A stretch of DNA of 64,000 nt from Tenrec ecaudatus (Eukaryota; Chordata; Mammalia; Afrosoricida; Tenrecidae): positions 104,313,739-104,377,738 of the forward strand of contig NC_134540.1 in NCBI RefSeq assembly GCF_050624435.1, in the 5' to 3' direction. Position numbers and translations under genes: made by a program. Below the pieces are notes generated by a model. It saw only the letters and a program-made list of their open reading frames with translations. It was not told the origin of the DNA and made no database searches. This document shows, piece after piece, positions 11,396-22,994 of this stretch (its first letter is position 1; every line of letters begins with the position of its first letter).

Positions 11396-12282
11396 GGCAA
11401 AAGAACATAGTAATATTCTAATATTTTCTAGGCAAGGAATTTAAAGTTACTTCTTTAAAGGAGGAACCATGACTGTTTTTAATCATATCCTTTGTATAAT
11501 TTAACATTTTTGTCCACATTAGAAGATACGATGAAAGGACAGAGATTCTGATGTAAAACAAGAGTATACTCTTGTTGACGTGATCCTTAGATTTCTTAAT
11601 GTCCAAAAATGCAAAAATAAAATTATATGATGTCCTCAAGATTACTGATGCTAGGTGTAATCAATTCTTGATTTTTAAAGAAAATCTTATGCAAAAAAAC
11701 ATTTACGTTTAGCTTCACTTAAAACCAAATTTTCAATGTGCTTCCTAAATATCAACGGAAACTGTGGTTGAGTTTTTTCCTATTCAAGAAATCACAAACA
11801 TAGTAAACGGTGGGAGAACAAAGGGGAAAGGGGTGGCTATAACAGAGAAAGAAACCTTAAAACAATGCGTATGTAATTATTTCTTATTATGCATCCATAT
11901 GTAATTATTATTTTTTATTCTTATGTTCACTACCATATTCTTTCTTTGAGAAGAAAAATATAGGGTGGTGATTTCAATGATATGAATCCTACAAAACATT
12001 TCCCTCCCTCCACCACAGGCATCTAAAGATGAGACCATTTTACATCAATGAAAAAACAAGCATTATTGAGAAAATAAGATGAAAGCAGAAACTCTTCTAG
12101 AGGCAAAATCTTATCTACCTCAAATCTCATATTGCTCTAAAGACTTACTACTTGTTTTACACATCTGTGAAGCCGCTGCTAAAAATCACCTTTTGGAAAT
12201 TTAACGACTAGAAGTACAAGCTAACACACATACACAGAGGCAATTGGTCTCAGAAATCCACAGGGGCAGCTCTCCCTGGTCC
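11396..12282. other. AT-rich stretch, no gene seen
   Basis: No repeat family or coding exon was recognised. Confidence 0.4.
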
Positions 12283-12335
12283 TAGGGTGCGATGAATCAG
12301 CCTTGGCTCAATGGCAGTGCGTGGGAGTTGGAGTT
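12283..12335 (+). repeat. AfroSINE 3' end fragment
   Basis: It consists of 'cctagggtgcgatgaatcag' followed by 'caatggcagtg', the usual end of the SINE. Confidence 0.6.
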
Positions 12336-12419
12336 GGAATGTCTTTCATGGTTCCTTTAAAGGGTATGACTTCAGCATATCACACAGAGAATTTCTTTCG
12401 CCTTGTGGCAAAAAAAAAT

Positions 12420-12595
12420 TCCGGTTTCCCTAGTGGTGAGTGGGTTACGTGCTGGTCTGCTAACCACAAGGTCAGCAGCACTATCGGTTTTTGCTCCGTA
12501 AAGAGTTACAGTCTTGGAAGCTCACAGGGAGCATTTCTACCCTGTCCTATAGGGTGGCCATGAGCTGGAATCAACTTGGTGGCAGTTTCGAGTTT
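12420..12595 (+). repeat. AfroSINE
   Basis: This is a sense copy with a tRNA-like head ('ggtctgctaaccacaaggtc'), body and 'gtcctatagggtggccatgag' end. Confidence 0.88.
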
Positions 12596-12739
12596 TATAT
12601 TAATAATTATGTTTGAATTTTATAATGGTTTTGAGTTTTATAGTAACAATGATTTCTCCCCAGACTAACAAAGCTAATTTCCATGATAATGCCACTATTT
12701 CTGACAATTTTGTCTAGCAAAACTACTTTGTACAGTGAC

Positions 12740-12875
12740 CTAGAGAGAAGTAGTAGTTAATATCATAAGCCTTGGAATTACACCGACCCGAGTTGAACCC
12801 CAGATTCTACACTTACAAGCGGTGTAACGTTGGTTACACGACTTAGTTCCTGAAGCTCAGTTTGCAATATTTCCT
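12740..12875 (+). repeat. MIR SINE
   Basis: The text follows the MIR core: 'agccttggaatt', 'gttgaaccc', 'acttacaagcggtgtaacg' and 'gaagctcagttt'. Divergence is high. Confidence 0.65.
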
Positions 12876-13222
12876 TTGTGCCAGGCTTGAACGACAACGC
12901 TCACGGTGTCGAGTTGGTAACCATAAATGAAAAACAGTTTTTTCAGCACATGCCCTTGGCGGCTAGGGTTAAATAAGTATTAAAAACAAAGAGGTAGAGA
13001 AACTCCTTTACTGTTTATGAAAAACAAATAGTGTAATTTAGCATATTCTTCCATTGTAAGAAAAGGAAGCGTGCATGTATGTATGCATATACACACATAC
13101 ACTTTCTTTATTACAGTGAACACATATATGTTTCTGATCTTTCAACAAACTTAGTTCTCCATGTCCCAGTGTTTACTCTCATCTATTTATAGTATGATCT
13201 GTACTTATTTTTAAAAAGAAAG

Positions 13223-13432
13223 AACAGGCGCTGTCATCAAGTCCATTCTGACGCAGGGTAAGTAACTCTTGAGAACAGAGTGCTATCTATGGTCCTAATG
13301 GGCTTCCACGGCTGTAAATCTCTCTGGGAGCAAAACCACATCCTTCTCCCATGGATGGACTTGTGGGTTTGAACTGCCGACTTTGAGGTTAGCAGCCTGA
13401 CTTGTACCCCATTAAACCATTAAGGGTCCTTT
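13223..13432 (-). repeat. AfroSINE
   Basis: This is an antisense copy from 'gcgctgtcatcaagtcc' to the tRNA-like 'gaggttagcagcctgac' and 'gggtcct'. Confidence 0.87.
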
Positions 13433-13454
13433 TGCTTTATAAACTTATATAAAA

Positions 13455-13700
13455 ATCATGTCCTCAAATGTCATCTCCCCCAGGATTCTCCGTACTCCTT
13501 GGGACTCCACTCCCTCAGGCAGATGATGGCTTCTTTCCTTATCACAGATTTAACTGAAGAACAGCCAACTAACACCTTTATCACATTGTAACATAATTGC
13601 TTCTCTTTAGCACCATAAGTAGAGACTGTTCACGTGGATAATCCCAAGGCCGATTGTCTTTTACATTAGGTTTACAGACATTTCTTATATACCTAACTAG
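13455..13700 (+). repeat. L2 LINE 3' fragment
   Basis: 'tcaaatgtcatctcccccagg' and a later 'atcacattgtaacataattg' follow the familiar L2 3' region. The copy is old and diverged. Confidence 0.55.
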
Positions 13701-14399
13701 CTCTACAGATAGACGTCAAATTGATATGTGAATGAAACCTCACGTTTTATTCATAAAACATATTTTATTTAAAAACAAGATAATTATCTTATAAATGAAA
13801 ATATGTGATATTATATATTTACATGAAATGTATAATATTTAATAAGATACATTTGAGATATTGGGTTGCACATAACCTAGGGATTGCTTGGGTCAGTCAT
13901 ATGATAATCTTTGCTGTATTGTATGTCTTTACATTTGACGTTTACTTTCTAATAACTTTTTTACTGTGTTTATATTTAGTATTAAAGCCGTGCTTTCATG
14001 AATGAAATAGATTTACTGGGATTAATACTCAATTTACATTCGAGTTAAATTGGTCCATATCTGTAGAGATGGGATACCACACAGAAAATTTCAAGATGAG
14101 AAGGCTTAGGAGAAAATGAATTTGGATATAGATTTGTCTTGTTATATGGATAAAAGTCAGCATAAAAGGTGCAAGGAAAACAAACCAATAAATATGTCAT
14201 AATAGAAATTTTCCATACAAATTTTTAATGCATTAATCCCTATGTGTTTTATAAAGAGCTGTTTTTCTTGAGGGATAAAATGTGAAGTTAAAGGTAATCC
14301 TACAGAAAACATTTTCAAAAGATATCACTGATTCATACCAGTGATCTCTTGCTTCCCAGCAAGAAATGTGAAACAAGCACAAAGAAATAGTAGCTTTAA
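13701..14399. other. AT-rich stretch, no gene seen
   Basis: No repeat or exon was recognised. Confidence 0.4.
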
Positions 14400-15212
14400 G
14401 AAGTAATCCAGGACCTGCCCTTATGAAGGGATCACTGAAGATATGGGTGTCATGACAAAGTGTGGTGAACAGATCCGGTGGTCAGAAAGAATAGTATGTG
14501 GGGTCATTAAAGACTTTTCATAAAACAAGCAGCCTTCTAAGTGAGGCATCAGTAAGCCCACAAGGAAGAAACAAATACATCAGTATAATCAAAGGATCAG
14601 TAACAATAAAATGCAAGATCAGTGAGGGATGCTGTATCAGAGCTCAAGTTTTGAGCACCTGGTCTGCAGAAGGCTATGGATGACAATGAAAGGCCCACAT
14701 CCATTGACAGTGCACCCAAATGGACTAAGCCTCTATGGAAGTCCCTGGTCCACGGACCAAGTATGTGAATACACTTGTAAGCAGGCAAAGTGTACTGGGA
14801 AGGGAATTACTGTAGATGCAGTTAAGTTAAAATTTAATAGCTTACCATTTGTTTTCCCTTGTGACCCATTTCTTACTTGTTCTAATTATTATTACTATTA
14901 TTATTTTATGTTATCTTTTGGATTGAGGCTTGTTTTATTCTGTTGTTATTTTTGTTTGTTTTTGTTTTTAATGAGTCTATTTATAACAAACTCAGGAAAG
15001 GTAAATCTATAGATAGCAATGAGATAAATAATTTCTTAGGGTTAACTCAGGGGAGGTTGGGAGAAAATGGGGAGTTAATAACGGATACAAGAATGAATAA
15101 AATATTCTAATATTGAATGTGGTGATGAACGCACAATTCTCTAATATATTTATACACTGAATTACACAAAACATGACTTATATGTCAATAAAACTTTTTT
15201 TAAAGAAGTAAT
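14400..15212 (+). mobile_element. Old L1 3' UTR and tail
   Basis: The last 140 bases follow the tail of older eutherian L1s: 'ttgaatgtggtgatgaacgc', 'cacaattctctaatatat' and 'tatgtcaataaaact', ending in an A/T-rich tail. The upstream part has the T- and G-rich texture of L1 3' UTRs. It has no reading frame from ORF2. The family differs from the younger L1s elsewhere in the window. Confidence 0.6.
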
Positions 15213-15653
15213 TTAAGTGGTTTCTTTATTAAGGCAAGGTGTTGCTTAGAATATCAATGTGCTCGAGTAGCAGATTACAGCAAAGCTTCAGTGGCAATGA
15301 CTCAAAACAGAATTAAAATTATGTTGGAGTTGACATTTTGGTAAAGTTAACTTTTCCCACAGGGAAGTGTAACACTATAATATCAATGCTTTTTCTTCCT
15401 GCTCAAGTCAGAGTTTGCTGCTCAATCTGACAAACAGTTAAGTGCCCACTTACACAACTATTTTTAAAAATTATCATCCAGGTCAGAAGAATGTTAGAAA
15501 TCACATTTATCATAAAAATGAATGAAAATCTAATTCTAGCATAACTTTCATTTTAAGATATCTGAGGGAACTATTTTCAGTCACCAATGCATTAGCAGTT
15601 TGAGTGCAGAGAATAAACCACAAAATTTAGAGAAGCCAAGGAAATTACACGAG
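15213..15653. other. Unique stretch, no feature recognised
   Basis: No repeat family was recognised. It lies just downstream, on the minus strand, of a candidate exon. Confidence 0.35.
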
Positions 15654-15788
15654 TCATAAAATACCCTTATTTGTGATCCTGACTGCCACATAAGAATGCC
15701 AGTTTTTCCAGCGTAATCTCCGAGCACTAACTGGTAGTATAGCAGGCATGTTGGATAATTGCATTCTTACTAATCCTTGTGGTATTTC
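15654..15788 (-). CDS. Candidate exon of an unidentified minus-strand gene
   Basis: Read on the minus strand, a pyrimidine-rich tract ends in 'ctcagctag'. It opens a frame of about 45 codons that looks protein-like (EIPQGLVRMQLSN, then MPAILPVSARRLRWKNWHS and YVAVRITNKG), followed by TGA at 15654-15656. Either this is a terminal exon, or it ends at a weak donor near 15664. The phase-0 start would join the phase-0 donor of the candidate exon at 17316-17418. No cysteines and no known motif were seen, and the product was not recognised. A chance frame in unique DNA remains possible. Confidence 0.35.
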   Translation of the reverse strand, partial: EIPQGLVRMQLSNMPAILPVSARRLRWKNWHSYVAVRITNKGIL

Positions 15789-16844
15789 CTAGCTGAGGTG
15801 GAGGAACCGCCACATTCCTCATGTTCACCACATGCTACTGACATGAAATTATAGTGTTGTTTCCTAGCCAATTTCAACGTGCTAACAAACTGTTATTCTC
15901 TCCCAAAACAAAGTGACACTTCAGTGGACCTTAGTCATGAGAAGAGTAACGGAGATTAACATAAAACTCATTATACTCCATATATATGCCCGCATCCATA
16001 GGTTCATAATGAAAATACAAAGGCTTACTAGTTAAAATAACATCCCTTTATGACATTTTTCTTGTAATCTCAAATAATAGATTTAAACATACTTATTCTT
16101 TTTTTTCAACTTTAAGTTTATTTTAATGATATGTTCAGGAAGGAGTTAAGAAAATTACAATTAAAATGGAATCAATTCTGTTAATTCCACATAATTAAAA
16201 TCATACAACACTGCATGGTAAAAAAAATAGCTTTCATTCATACACAAAAAAGTATGATTTGAGCATGTAGTATCTTGAAATTTTTGATATAAGTATTTTT
16301 CAAAAGATATTTTATAAAAATGTAAAGACCTGATTAATCAGTGCATTAGGAAATATAATAAACATTATTATTAGTCAAGTTATAAGCATGAGTTTTAAAA
16401 TTCCAACAAGTACAGGATTGAATGTAGTCTCATGAAATAAATGTTGGTTAAGAAAATAGTTTTGAAAAAGATCTCATAATGTAGTGTTATTAATTTCATC
16501 CTCTATAAATCATCATTTATTCAGTTAAAGAAAATATGCCCGATCTTTCTTATATTCATGAATAAGTAGTTATATTAAATATACTTATTGTACAATATAA
16601 ACTTTGAAATCTTATTGGAAAATTGCTTACGATAGACCAGAATTCAAGCTGAGGAGGTTTTGTCATGGATAATATCCAAGGGGTTCGATGCTTAACAAGA
16701 CAAAGATAGTCTCAGGAGTCTTTTAAGACATGAAATCTGAAGCTCACACTGTATAAAGGGTCAGATTGCTTGCTTTAAAAGAACAGTTAGCACCACAGCT
16801 ACGTATCATTTGAAATTTTAATTAAAAATGCTATTGGTGAGAAC
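15789..16844. other. AT-rich unique stretch
   Basis: No repeat or exon was recognised. If the flanking exons are real, this is intron. Confidence 0.4.
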
Positions 16845-17042
16845 CAGGAACTACTGTGACATGGCAGTTAAAGCACGTGATGGCTAACTAGAAGGTCGGC
16901 AGTTCAAATCCACCATCTGCTCCGTGGGAGAAAGCTGTGACTACCTGCTTCATGGAGTTTTGGAAATGCCACGGGCAGGTCTACTCTGTCCTACAGGGTC
17001 AGCAAGGGTAGGGATTGACTCGACCGTTGTAGATGTGACTCC
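16845..17042 (+). repeat. AfroSINE
   Basis: This is a near-complete sense copy with a tRNA-like head ('gaaggtcggcagttcaaatc') and 'tgtcctacagggtcagcaa' end. The usual 'taaagagttac' site is altered here. Confidence 0.87.
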
Positions 17043-17315
17043 TTATAACAGAGACAAATGATTTACTTTATCAATAATCACAGAGAGAAAAAGAAATCAG
17101 GTATGAGGAAATGGGTTTAGAACATAGCTAGATCTAGCAATGTATTTCTTCATTAGCCAAAGAGAATAAAGAGTTCCACTTACATCGTTCCCTAAAGAAG
17201 GTGAGACTAGTATACATCTCTGCTAGATTAAAGGCTGAGTCACAGAACACGTGAAGAATAATTTCAAATATTCATACATAATTTTAAAATTAACCAAAAA
17301 AGAAATCAAACTCAC

Positions 17316-17418
17316 AGAGAACGTTGACCCACTGTTGGATGCTGTGACAAGATGGATTTCATTGTCCAATTTAATTGAGAGTTCCCAGTTAGTCAGTTGT
17401 GGCTTAATAACTGGCATT
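17316..17418 (-). CDS. Best candidate exon of an unidentified minus-strand gene
   Basis: On the minus strand a good acceptor (a T/C tract ending 'tttctatttcag') and a good donor (TCT|GTGAGT) enclose 103 bases. They have one open, protein-like frame of 34 codons: [18 protein letters not shown], then [16 protein letters not shown]. The exon would start in phase 2 and end in phase 0. The alternating hydrophobic pattern suggests beta strands. No cysteine, signal peptide or known motif is visible, and the gene was not recognised. The surroundings are non-repetitive. Two good splice sites and one clean frame make this more credible than the neighbouring candidates. Confidence 0.5.
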
Positions 17419-18044
17419 CTGAAATAGAAAGAAAAAAGTTAATAATCTTACTATTCTCTCTAAGCAAAATAATTTTTCTCTGACATTTTTAAGCGTATAA
17501 GGTAAAAAAATGCGAAAGACCATGATATAAAATTTTATTCGAAAAGTTTGTAGATTTAGAAAAAAAGTTTTTTAGACTTAAACCAGAAAAGCAAAAGAAA
17601 TACAAATATTTTAAAGATAATACAAATCATTTTGGGGAAACTTTGGTACCACGGTATATTCACTGTGCCATCATCTTTCCTGTGAACGGGGGTTGGCTGT
17701 GACAAATCTTCCCAAGTCAACCTCCCCTAGAGCAATATTAATTTATTTACAAGATGTGGTCACTGTTTAAGGCAATTTTTACAATTATGCTACAACAAAC
17801 AACTATGCTATACCTTAAACTTCAGAGCTATAAAATAGCTGATTTTGCATACTTTTTGCCTGGAAAATTTTTCTGGTTTTATTTTGTGCTTCATTGTAGA
17901 TGAGATTAAGTATATACTAAAAAATGAACCTCTATGTTCATTCTTGTAAAATAATCTGGAAGCATTCCTTCATGATCTCAGTTTACACAGAAGAAAAAAA
18001 GGATCTTAGTGTATTAGCTAGAACATAAATTAATTAAAATATTG
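17419..18044. other. AT-rich unique stretch
   Basis: No repeat or exon was recognised. It is intron if the exon at 17316-17418 is real. Confidence 0.4.
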
Positions 18045-18225
18045 AGTTGTTCAGTGCTTGGCTGCAAACCAAAAGGTCGGCAGTTCAAATCCACCAGCCC
18101 CTTTGTAAGAAAGTGGAGGCAGTCTGCTTCTGTAGAGTTACAGCCTTGGAAACCCTAAAAGGCAGCTGTTCTACTCTGACAGGCTTACTACAAGAAGGAA
18201 TTGACTCACTGGCTTTTAGGTTATA
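18045..18225 (+). repeat. AfroSINE
   Basis: This is a sense copy with 'caaaaggtcggcagttcaaa', 'gcagtctgcttctgtagag' and a decayed end. Confidence 0.87.
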
Positions 18226-18456
18226 CAGTCGGATGAAAAGACCACAATTTTGTTAAACAGTAAAAAAAAAAAAATCACGAAGTGACTTAAGAGTTCAACA
18301 AATAGTTACAAAGTGTTTCGTGTTAAGTAACCAGACAACAACAAGTAGACATGGAGAACTTATATATTCTTTATGTCTCCTCTACTTCCAGTTTTAAACA
18401 TCATCTAAAATTAAAAAATGACCCTTAACTTTCAATATTGCATGTTTACCAATTTT

Positions 18457-19214
18457 TTTATAAATCTTTTTATTGGGGCTCATACAACTCTTATCACAAT
18501 CCATACATACATCAATTGAGCAAAGCACCCTTACACATTCGTTGCCCTCGTCATTCTCAAAATTTGCCTTCCACTTGGGTTCCTGGAATCAGCTCGGTTT
18601 CCTTTATTTCCCTCCGCCTCCTTCCCTACTCCCCCTTCCCCCTTAATAGTTTATAAATAATTATTTTACCTTATCCTACACTGCCCGGCGTCTCCCCTCA
18701 CCCACTTTCCCATTGCCCATCTCCCAGAGAAGAGGTTACATGTAGATCCCCGAGATTGGTTCTCCCTTTCTACACCCTCTTCCCTCCTGGCGTCGCCACT
18801 CCCACTGCTGGTGTTGAGGGTTCATCTGTCCTAGATTCCCTGTGTTTCCAGATCCCTACTGTACCGCTGTGCATCCTCTGGTCTAACCAGGTCCCCAAGG
18901 CAGAATTGGGATCATGATAATTGGGAGGGGAGGAAGCGTTCAAGAACTAGAGGAAGGTTTTGAGTTTCATTGTTACTACAATGAACCCTGAGTGACTCAT
19001 CTCCTCCCCACTACCCCTGTGCAAGGGATGTCCAGCTGTCTACAGATGGGCATTGGGTCACCATGACGCACTCCCCTCATTCACAGTGATGTGATTCCCC
19101 ACCCACCCCCGCCCGCCTTTGTTGTTTGAAACCTGGTCTCCTCTGCCCTTCATGATCACACATGTTGTGTGCTGCTTCCATGTGGGCTTTGTTGCTTCTG
19201 GGCTAGATGGCCAC
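18457..19214 (-). mobile_element. L1-family 3' end with target-site duplication
   Basis: This is an antisense 5'-truncated copy of about 760 bases, all from the shared L1 3' UTR. It is flanked by 'gcatgtttacc.atttt' at 18440-18456 and 19215-19231, a 17-base target-site duplication with one mismatch. That fixes both ends and shows L1-type insertion. Confidence 0.93.
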
Positions 19215-19231
19215 GCATGTTTACCTATTTT

Positions 19232-19914
19232 ATGATCAGGAAGTAATATTTACCAAGTGTTAAACATTAGCATTTTATCCATATCTAGTCTAAGTCGTAG
19301 TTCTAAAAAATTTTAAAAGGTTATATTTTAATTTCAATTAAAAAATCAAATAAAAAGGACCTCTGAATATTCAATTAAATCAGTTACAGAAACTGTGACT
19401 AAATCATGATCACCTCTACACACAAACATGTCCATAAGCCTCATGGAAGATGATTAAAAATTTAGGTGAATATTTATATTCAGTCTATAGCTTTTATCAA
19501 TTTTCTGACGATGAAGGCAGGATCTTGATGGGCATTCCATCAGAGTAGAATAATTAAAGAAGAAATTAACAGCACATCAACAATCATGCACATTGTACAC
19601 GCAGGCATGGAAGAGTCACCTGTGGAAAAATGGAGAGGGTTTTTTTTTTTTTCCCAGAAAAAAGTGCTTTACATACATGAGCGCTTGAAACAAGAGGGAA
19701 GGAAGGCGGCCGCCGGGCAAGAAGAGAAGGCATGTGAAGGAGAGGAGGAGAAGGAGACTGCTGCTGTACCCACCTCTCCGTCGGTTTCGGCATCCATTCC
19801 CATAGGACCTGTGCTTGTTTACACGGTGGGCTCCCCATTCGCCTCTGAGCGCCTAAGATTAGGATCTTGTCCTATCTATTTCATAGCCTTGTGGCAGCTA
19901 GCACCTGATCGAAG
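19232..19914. other. No clear feature; possible RTE extension
   Basis: The sequence is unique. A T-run lies near 19640-19652. The part after about 19690 may be a badly decayed upstream piece of the RTE copy that becomes readable at 19915. Confidence 0.4.
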
Positions 19915-20178
19915 CCATGGTATTTTCAATTGCCTCAGAGGCAGGTCAAAGCTGAATACTGAATATTGGAGAATTTGGATTACAGTGCTGACAAAAATAG
20001 CGACCGAGTAAGGAATTACAAACTGCTGAAAGAAGAAACACAGCTGTCTTGGAAGAGGTGCAGCCAGTATGTTCCTCAAAAGCAAGGATGACAAGACTGT
20101 CTCATGGACTTTGGACACATTACTAGGAGAGTTCAGTCCTTGGAAAAGGACGTCATGCATGGTGAGGCAGAAGAAACA
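19915..20178 (+). pseudogene. RTE LINE remnant, part 1
   Basis: The text parallels the RTE C-terminal region seen at 7681-8262: 'tggattacagtgctgacaaa', 'aactgctgaaagaagaaac', 'agctgtcttggaagag', 'ggacacattactaggag' and 'cagtccttggaaaagga'. Stops and frameshifts are frequent. It is interrupted by an AfroSINE from 20183 and resumes near 22590. Confidence 0.75.
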
Positions 20179-20182
20179 CAGC

Positions 20183-20270
20183 CAAAGTCACTGCCATCGG
20201 GTCCATTCTGGCTCACCGTGACCCTAAAGAACAGGCTAGGAACTGCTCTCATGAGTTTCCTATCCTGTAA
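20183..20270 (-). repeat. AfroSINE, part 1 (interrupted)
   Basis: This is the antisense 3' half of a SINE ('agtcactgccatcgggtcc') up to 'cctatcctgtaact', where an L1-family element is inserted. The rest of the SINE resumes at 22444. Confidence 0.88.
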
Positions 20271-22443
20271 CTTTTTCCCCCCTAAATCATCTTATTGGGG
20301 CTCATACAACATTTATCACAATCCATCCATTGTATGTCAAGCACATTTGTGCATTTGTTGCCATCATCATTCTTAAAACATTTGCTTTCTACTTGAGTCC
20401 TTGATATCAGCTCATTTGACCCCCTGCTACCCCCCTCCCCCACGAACCCTTGATAATTTATAAATTATTATTATTTTGTCCAACATCTCCCTTCACCCAC
20501 TTTTCTATTGTCCATTCCCCAGGGAGGAAGTTATATGTAGATCTTGTAATCTGTTCCCCCTTTCTTTTTTAAACATTTTATTAGGGGCTCATACAACTCT
20601 TATCACAATCCATACATATACATACATCAATTGTATAAAGCACATCTGTACATTCTTTGCCCTAATTATTTTCAAAGCATTTGCTCTCTACTGAAGCCTT
20701 TGCATCAGGTCCTCTTTTTTCCCCCCTCCCTCCCCGCTCCACCCTCCCTCATGAGCCCTTGATAATTTATAGATTATTATTTTGTCATATCTTGCCCTAT
20801 CTGGCATCTCCCTTCACCCCCTTTTCTGTTGTCTGTCCCCCAGGGAGGAGGTCACATGTAGATCCTTGTAATCTTTCCCCTTTCCAACCCACTCACCCTC
20901 CACTCTCCCAGTATCGCCCCTCATACCCCTGGTCCTGAAAGTATCATCCACCCTGGATTCCCTGTGCCTCCAGTTCCTATGTGCACCAGTGTACAACCTC
21001 TGCTCTATCCAGACTTGCAAAGTAGAATTCGGATCATGGTAGTGGGGGCGAGGAAGCATTTTGGAACTGGAGGAAAGCTGTGTTCTTCATTGGTGCTACA
21101 CCGATGCTACCCCACCCTCTGGTATCGCCACTCTCACCACTGGTCCTGAAGGGATCATCTGTTCTGGATTCCCTGTATTTCCAGTTCCTGTCTGTACCAG
21201 TGTACATCTGGTCTAGCCGGATTTGTATGGTAGAATTGGGATCATGATAGTGGGGCGGGGGGGGGGCATTTAAAAGCTAGAGGAAAGTTGCATGTTTTAT
21301 CGTTGCTACACTGCAACCTGACTGGCTCGTATCCTCCCTGGGACCCTTCTGTAAGGGGACGTCCAGTTGCCTACAGATGGGCTTTGGGTCTCCACTCTGC
21401 ACTTCCCCTTATTCACAATGATATGATTTTTTTGTTCTTCGATGCCTGATAACTGATCCTATTGACACCTCCTGATCACACAGGCTGGTGTGCTTCTTCC
21501 ATGTGGGCTTCGTTGCTTTTAAGCCTTTAAGACCCCAGACGTTACATCTTTTGATAGCCAGGTAAAATCAGCTTTTTCACCACATTTGCTTATGCACGCA
21601 TTTGTCTTCAGCACTTGTGTCAGTTAGGTGAGCATTATGGAATGCCAATTTTATAGAACAAAGTATTCTTGGATTGAGGAAGTAATTGAGTGGAGGCCCA
21701 ATGTTCATCTGCTACTTTAACACTAAACTTATAAATATATGCATTTAGATCTATTTCCCCATCATCATAAGTAAATTTACATATGTACATACCTGAATTT
21801 AGTCCTTTCTAAATGCCCTTTGCCTCCGAGTTCTTTCCTCTATTTCCTTTTACTTTCCTCTAATCCCACTATCATGCTCAGCCTTCATTTGGGTTTCAAT
21901 AATTCCTCTCAGCTACATTACCTTTGATCAATCCCTCCCAGGTCTTTCACACCCTCCTTGCCACTGATTTTTGATCACATGTTGTTCCTTGTCCCTGGGT
22001 TGGTCAACACCACCACCTGTCCCCCATCTCCCCCTCTCCCATGTGCCCCTGGAACCAGCTGTCCCATTGTTTTCTCCTCCAGACTGTTCATCCAGCCTAT
22101 GTTATCTAGATAGACCTGCAGGGATAATAATAGGCACAAAAAAACCAAGACAGAGCAAAACAAAGTGACAAAAGAAAATAAAACGACGACAACACAGAAA
22201 AAAACAGTGCCAAAAATTTAAATAAATATAAATTAAAAAAATAAAAACTTGTAAATAGTTCAAGGTCTGTTTGCTGACCTCTATGCGTGTCCTCCAGTCG
22301 TGTCCAATGGGGTGCCATGCCCTGGCCCCAAAGTCTATCCTTGACACTCCCTTGAGACCTTCCTGCTCTGCTTCCCCTGCTGCTCTGCCACACAACCTTC
22401 GTGTTTTGCCTCAGTGTGGTGGCGTCAGACCTGGCCCAATCCC
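20271..22443 (-). mobile_element. 1.63-kb composite L1-tailed retroposon (outer), interrupted
   Basis: This is an antisense copy in two parts, 20271-20562 and about 21105-22443, totalling about 1.63 kb. A younger L1-family insertion splits it. The 3' part is the L1 3' UTR. The 5' part is the non-coding 0.8-kb region also seen at 23986, 27107 and 50155. It sits in an AfroSINE with a 14-base duplicated target ('cctatcctgtaact' / 'cctaccctataact'). Its 5' end lies within a few bases of those of the other long copies. Confidence 0.85.
20563..21104 (-). mobile_element. L1-family 3' end nested in an older copy
   Basis: This is a second antisense tail ('aacattttattaggggctca') inside the outer copy. 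It is recognised because the L1 3'-UTR text restarts and then the outer copy resumes from where it broke off ('gttccccctttc' and later 'ccaccctctggtatcgcc'). It is about 540 bases long and 5'-truncated. The right boundary is uncertain by about 10 bases. Confidence 0.8.
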
Positions 22444-22576
22444 GACGCTCCTACCCTATAACTCTTTATAGGAGCAGAAAGTCTCGTCTTTCTTCCTCAG
22501 GGAAGCTGGTGGTTTTGAACTGCTAACCTTGCAGTTAACTGTCTAATGCATAACAACTATGCCACCAGAGCTCCTT
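22444..22576 (-). repeat. AfroSINE, part 2
   Basis: It continues the SINE begun at 20183: 'taactctttataggagcaga', then the tRNA-like 'gaccttgcagtta'-type end and 'ccagagctcc'. Confidence 0.87.
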
Positions 22577-22589
22577 TTATAAAATAGAA

Positions 22590-22830
22590 AACCTTATACA
22601 TGGTAAAGAAGAAGGGCTGCAAAACAGAGGAAATTTCTCAAGGAGAGATGAGATGGACTGACAAAGTGGCTGCAACAGTAGGTCTGACCACAATACCTGA
22701 GGCTGGCACAGGACTGGGCAGTGTTTTATTCTGTTTGCATAGGGGTGCTGTGCTGCATCGGGCTGATGGCACCTGCCAACAACAGCAAGTGGGGGCTAGG
22801 GAGAAATGGCTGACAGAAAAGAATGTGAGG
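22590..22830 (+). pseudogene. RTE LINE remnant, part 2
   Basis: It resumes the RTE copy from 20178: 'acatggtaaagaagaaggg', 'ggagagatgagatggactga' and 'ctgggcagtgttttattctg'. This is the end of the reverse transcriptase frame and the 3' UTR. Confidence 0.7.
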
Positions 22831-22924
22831 AAAAACTACTAGGTGCCAAGCACTGTATGAAGGAGATGGGGGCTGGTCAGGTGCTAGAGCATGAACTTTA
22901 GACAGAAATGTAAATTCTGAGTTC

Positions 22925-22994
22925 TTGGGAGCCCTGGTGGCATAGCGGTTTACTCATAGCATCACCGAGAGTCGGGATTGACTCCACAGCAGTG
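22925..22994 (+). repeat. AfroSINE, internally deleted
   Basis: A SINE head ('gggagccctggtggcatagc') is joined directly to a SINE end ('gagtcgggattgactccac' and 'agcagtgagt'). Confidence 0.8.

Noticed and set aside
12121..12190. Possible 30-base micro-exon on the minus strand with a GTAAGT donor
   Set aside because: It is too short to support, and such motif pairs are expected by chance in 64 kb.
19586..20011. 141-codon plus-strand frame
   Set aside because: Its second half runs through RTE remnant sequence, apparently out of frame, and its first half is low-complexity Lys/Glu-rich text after a T-run.
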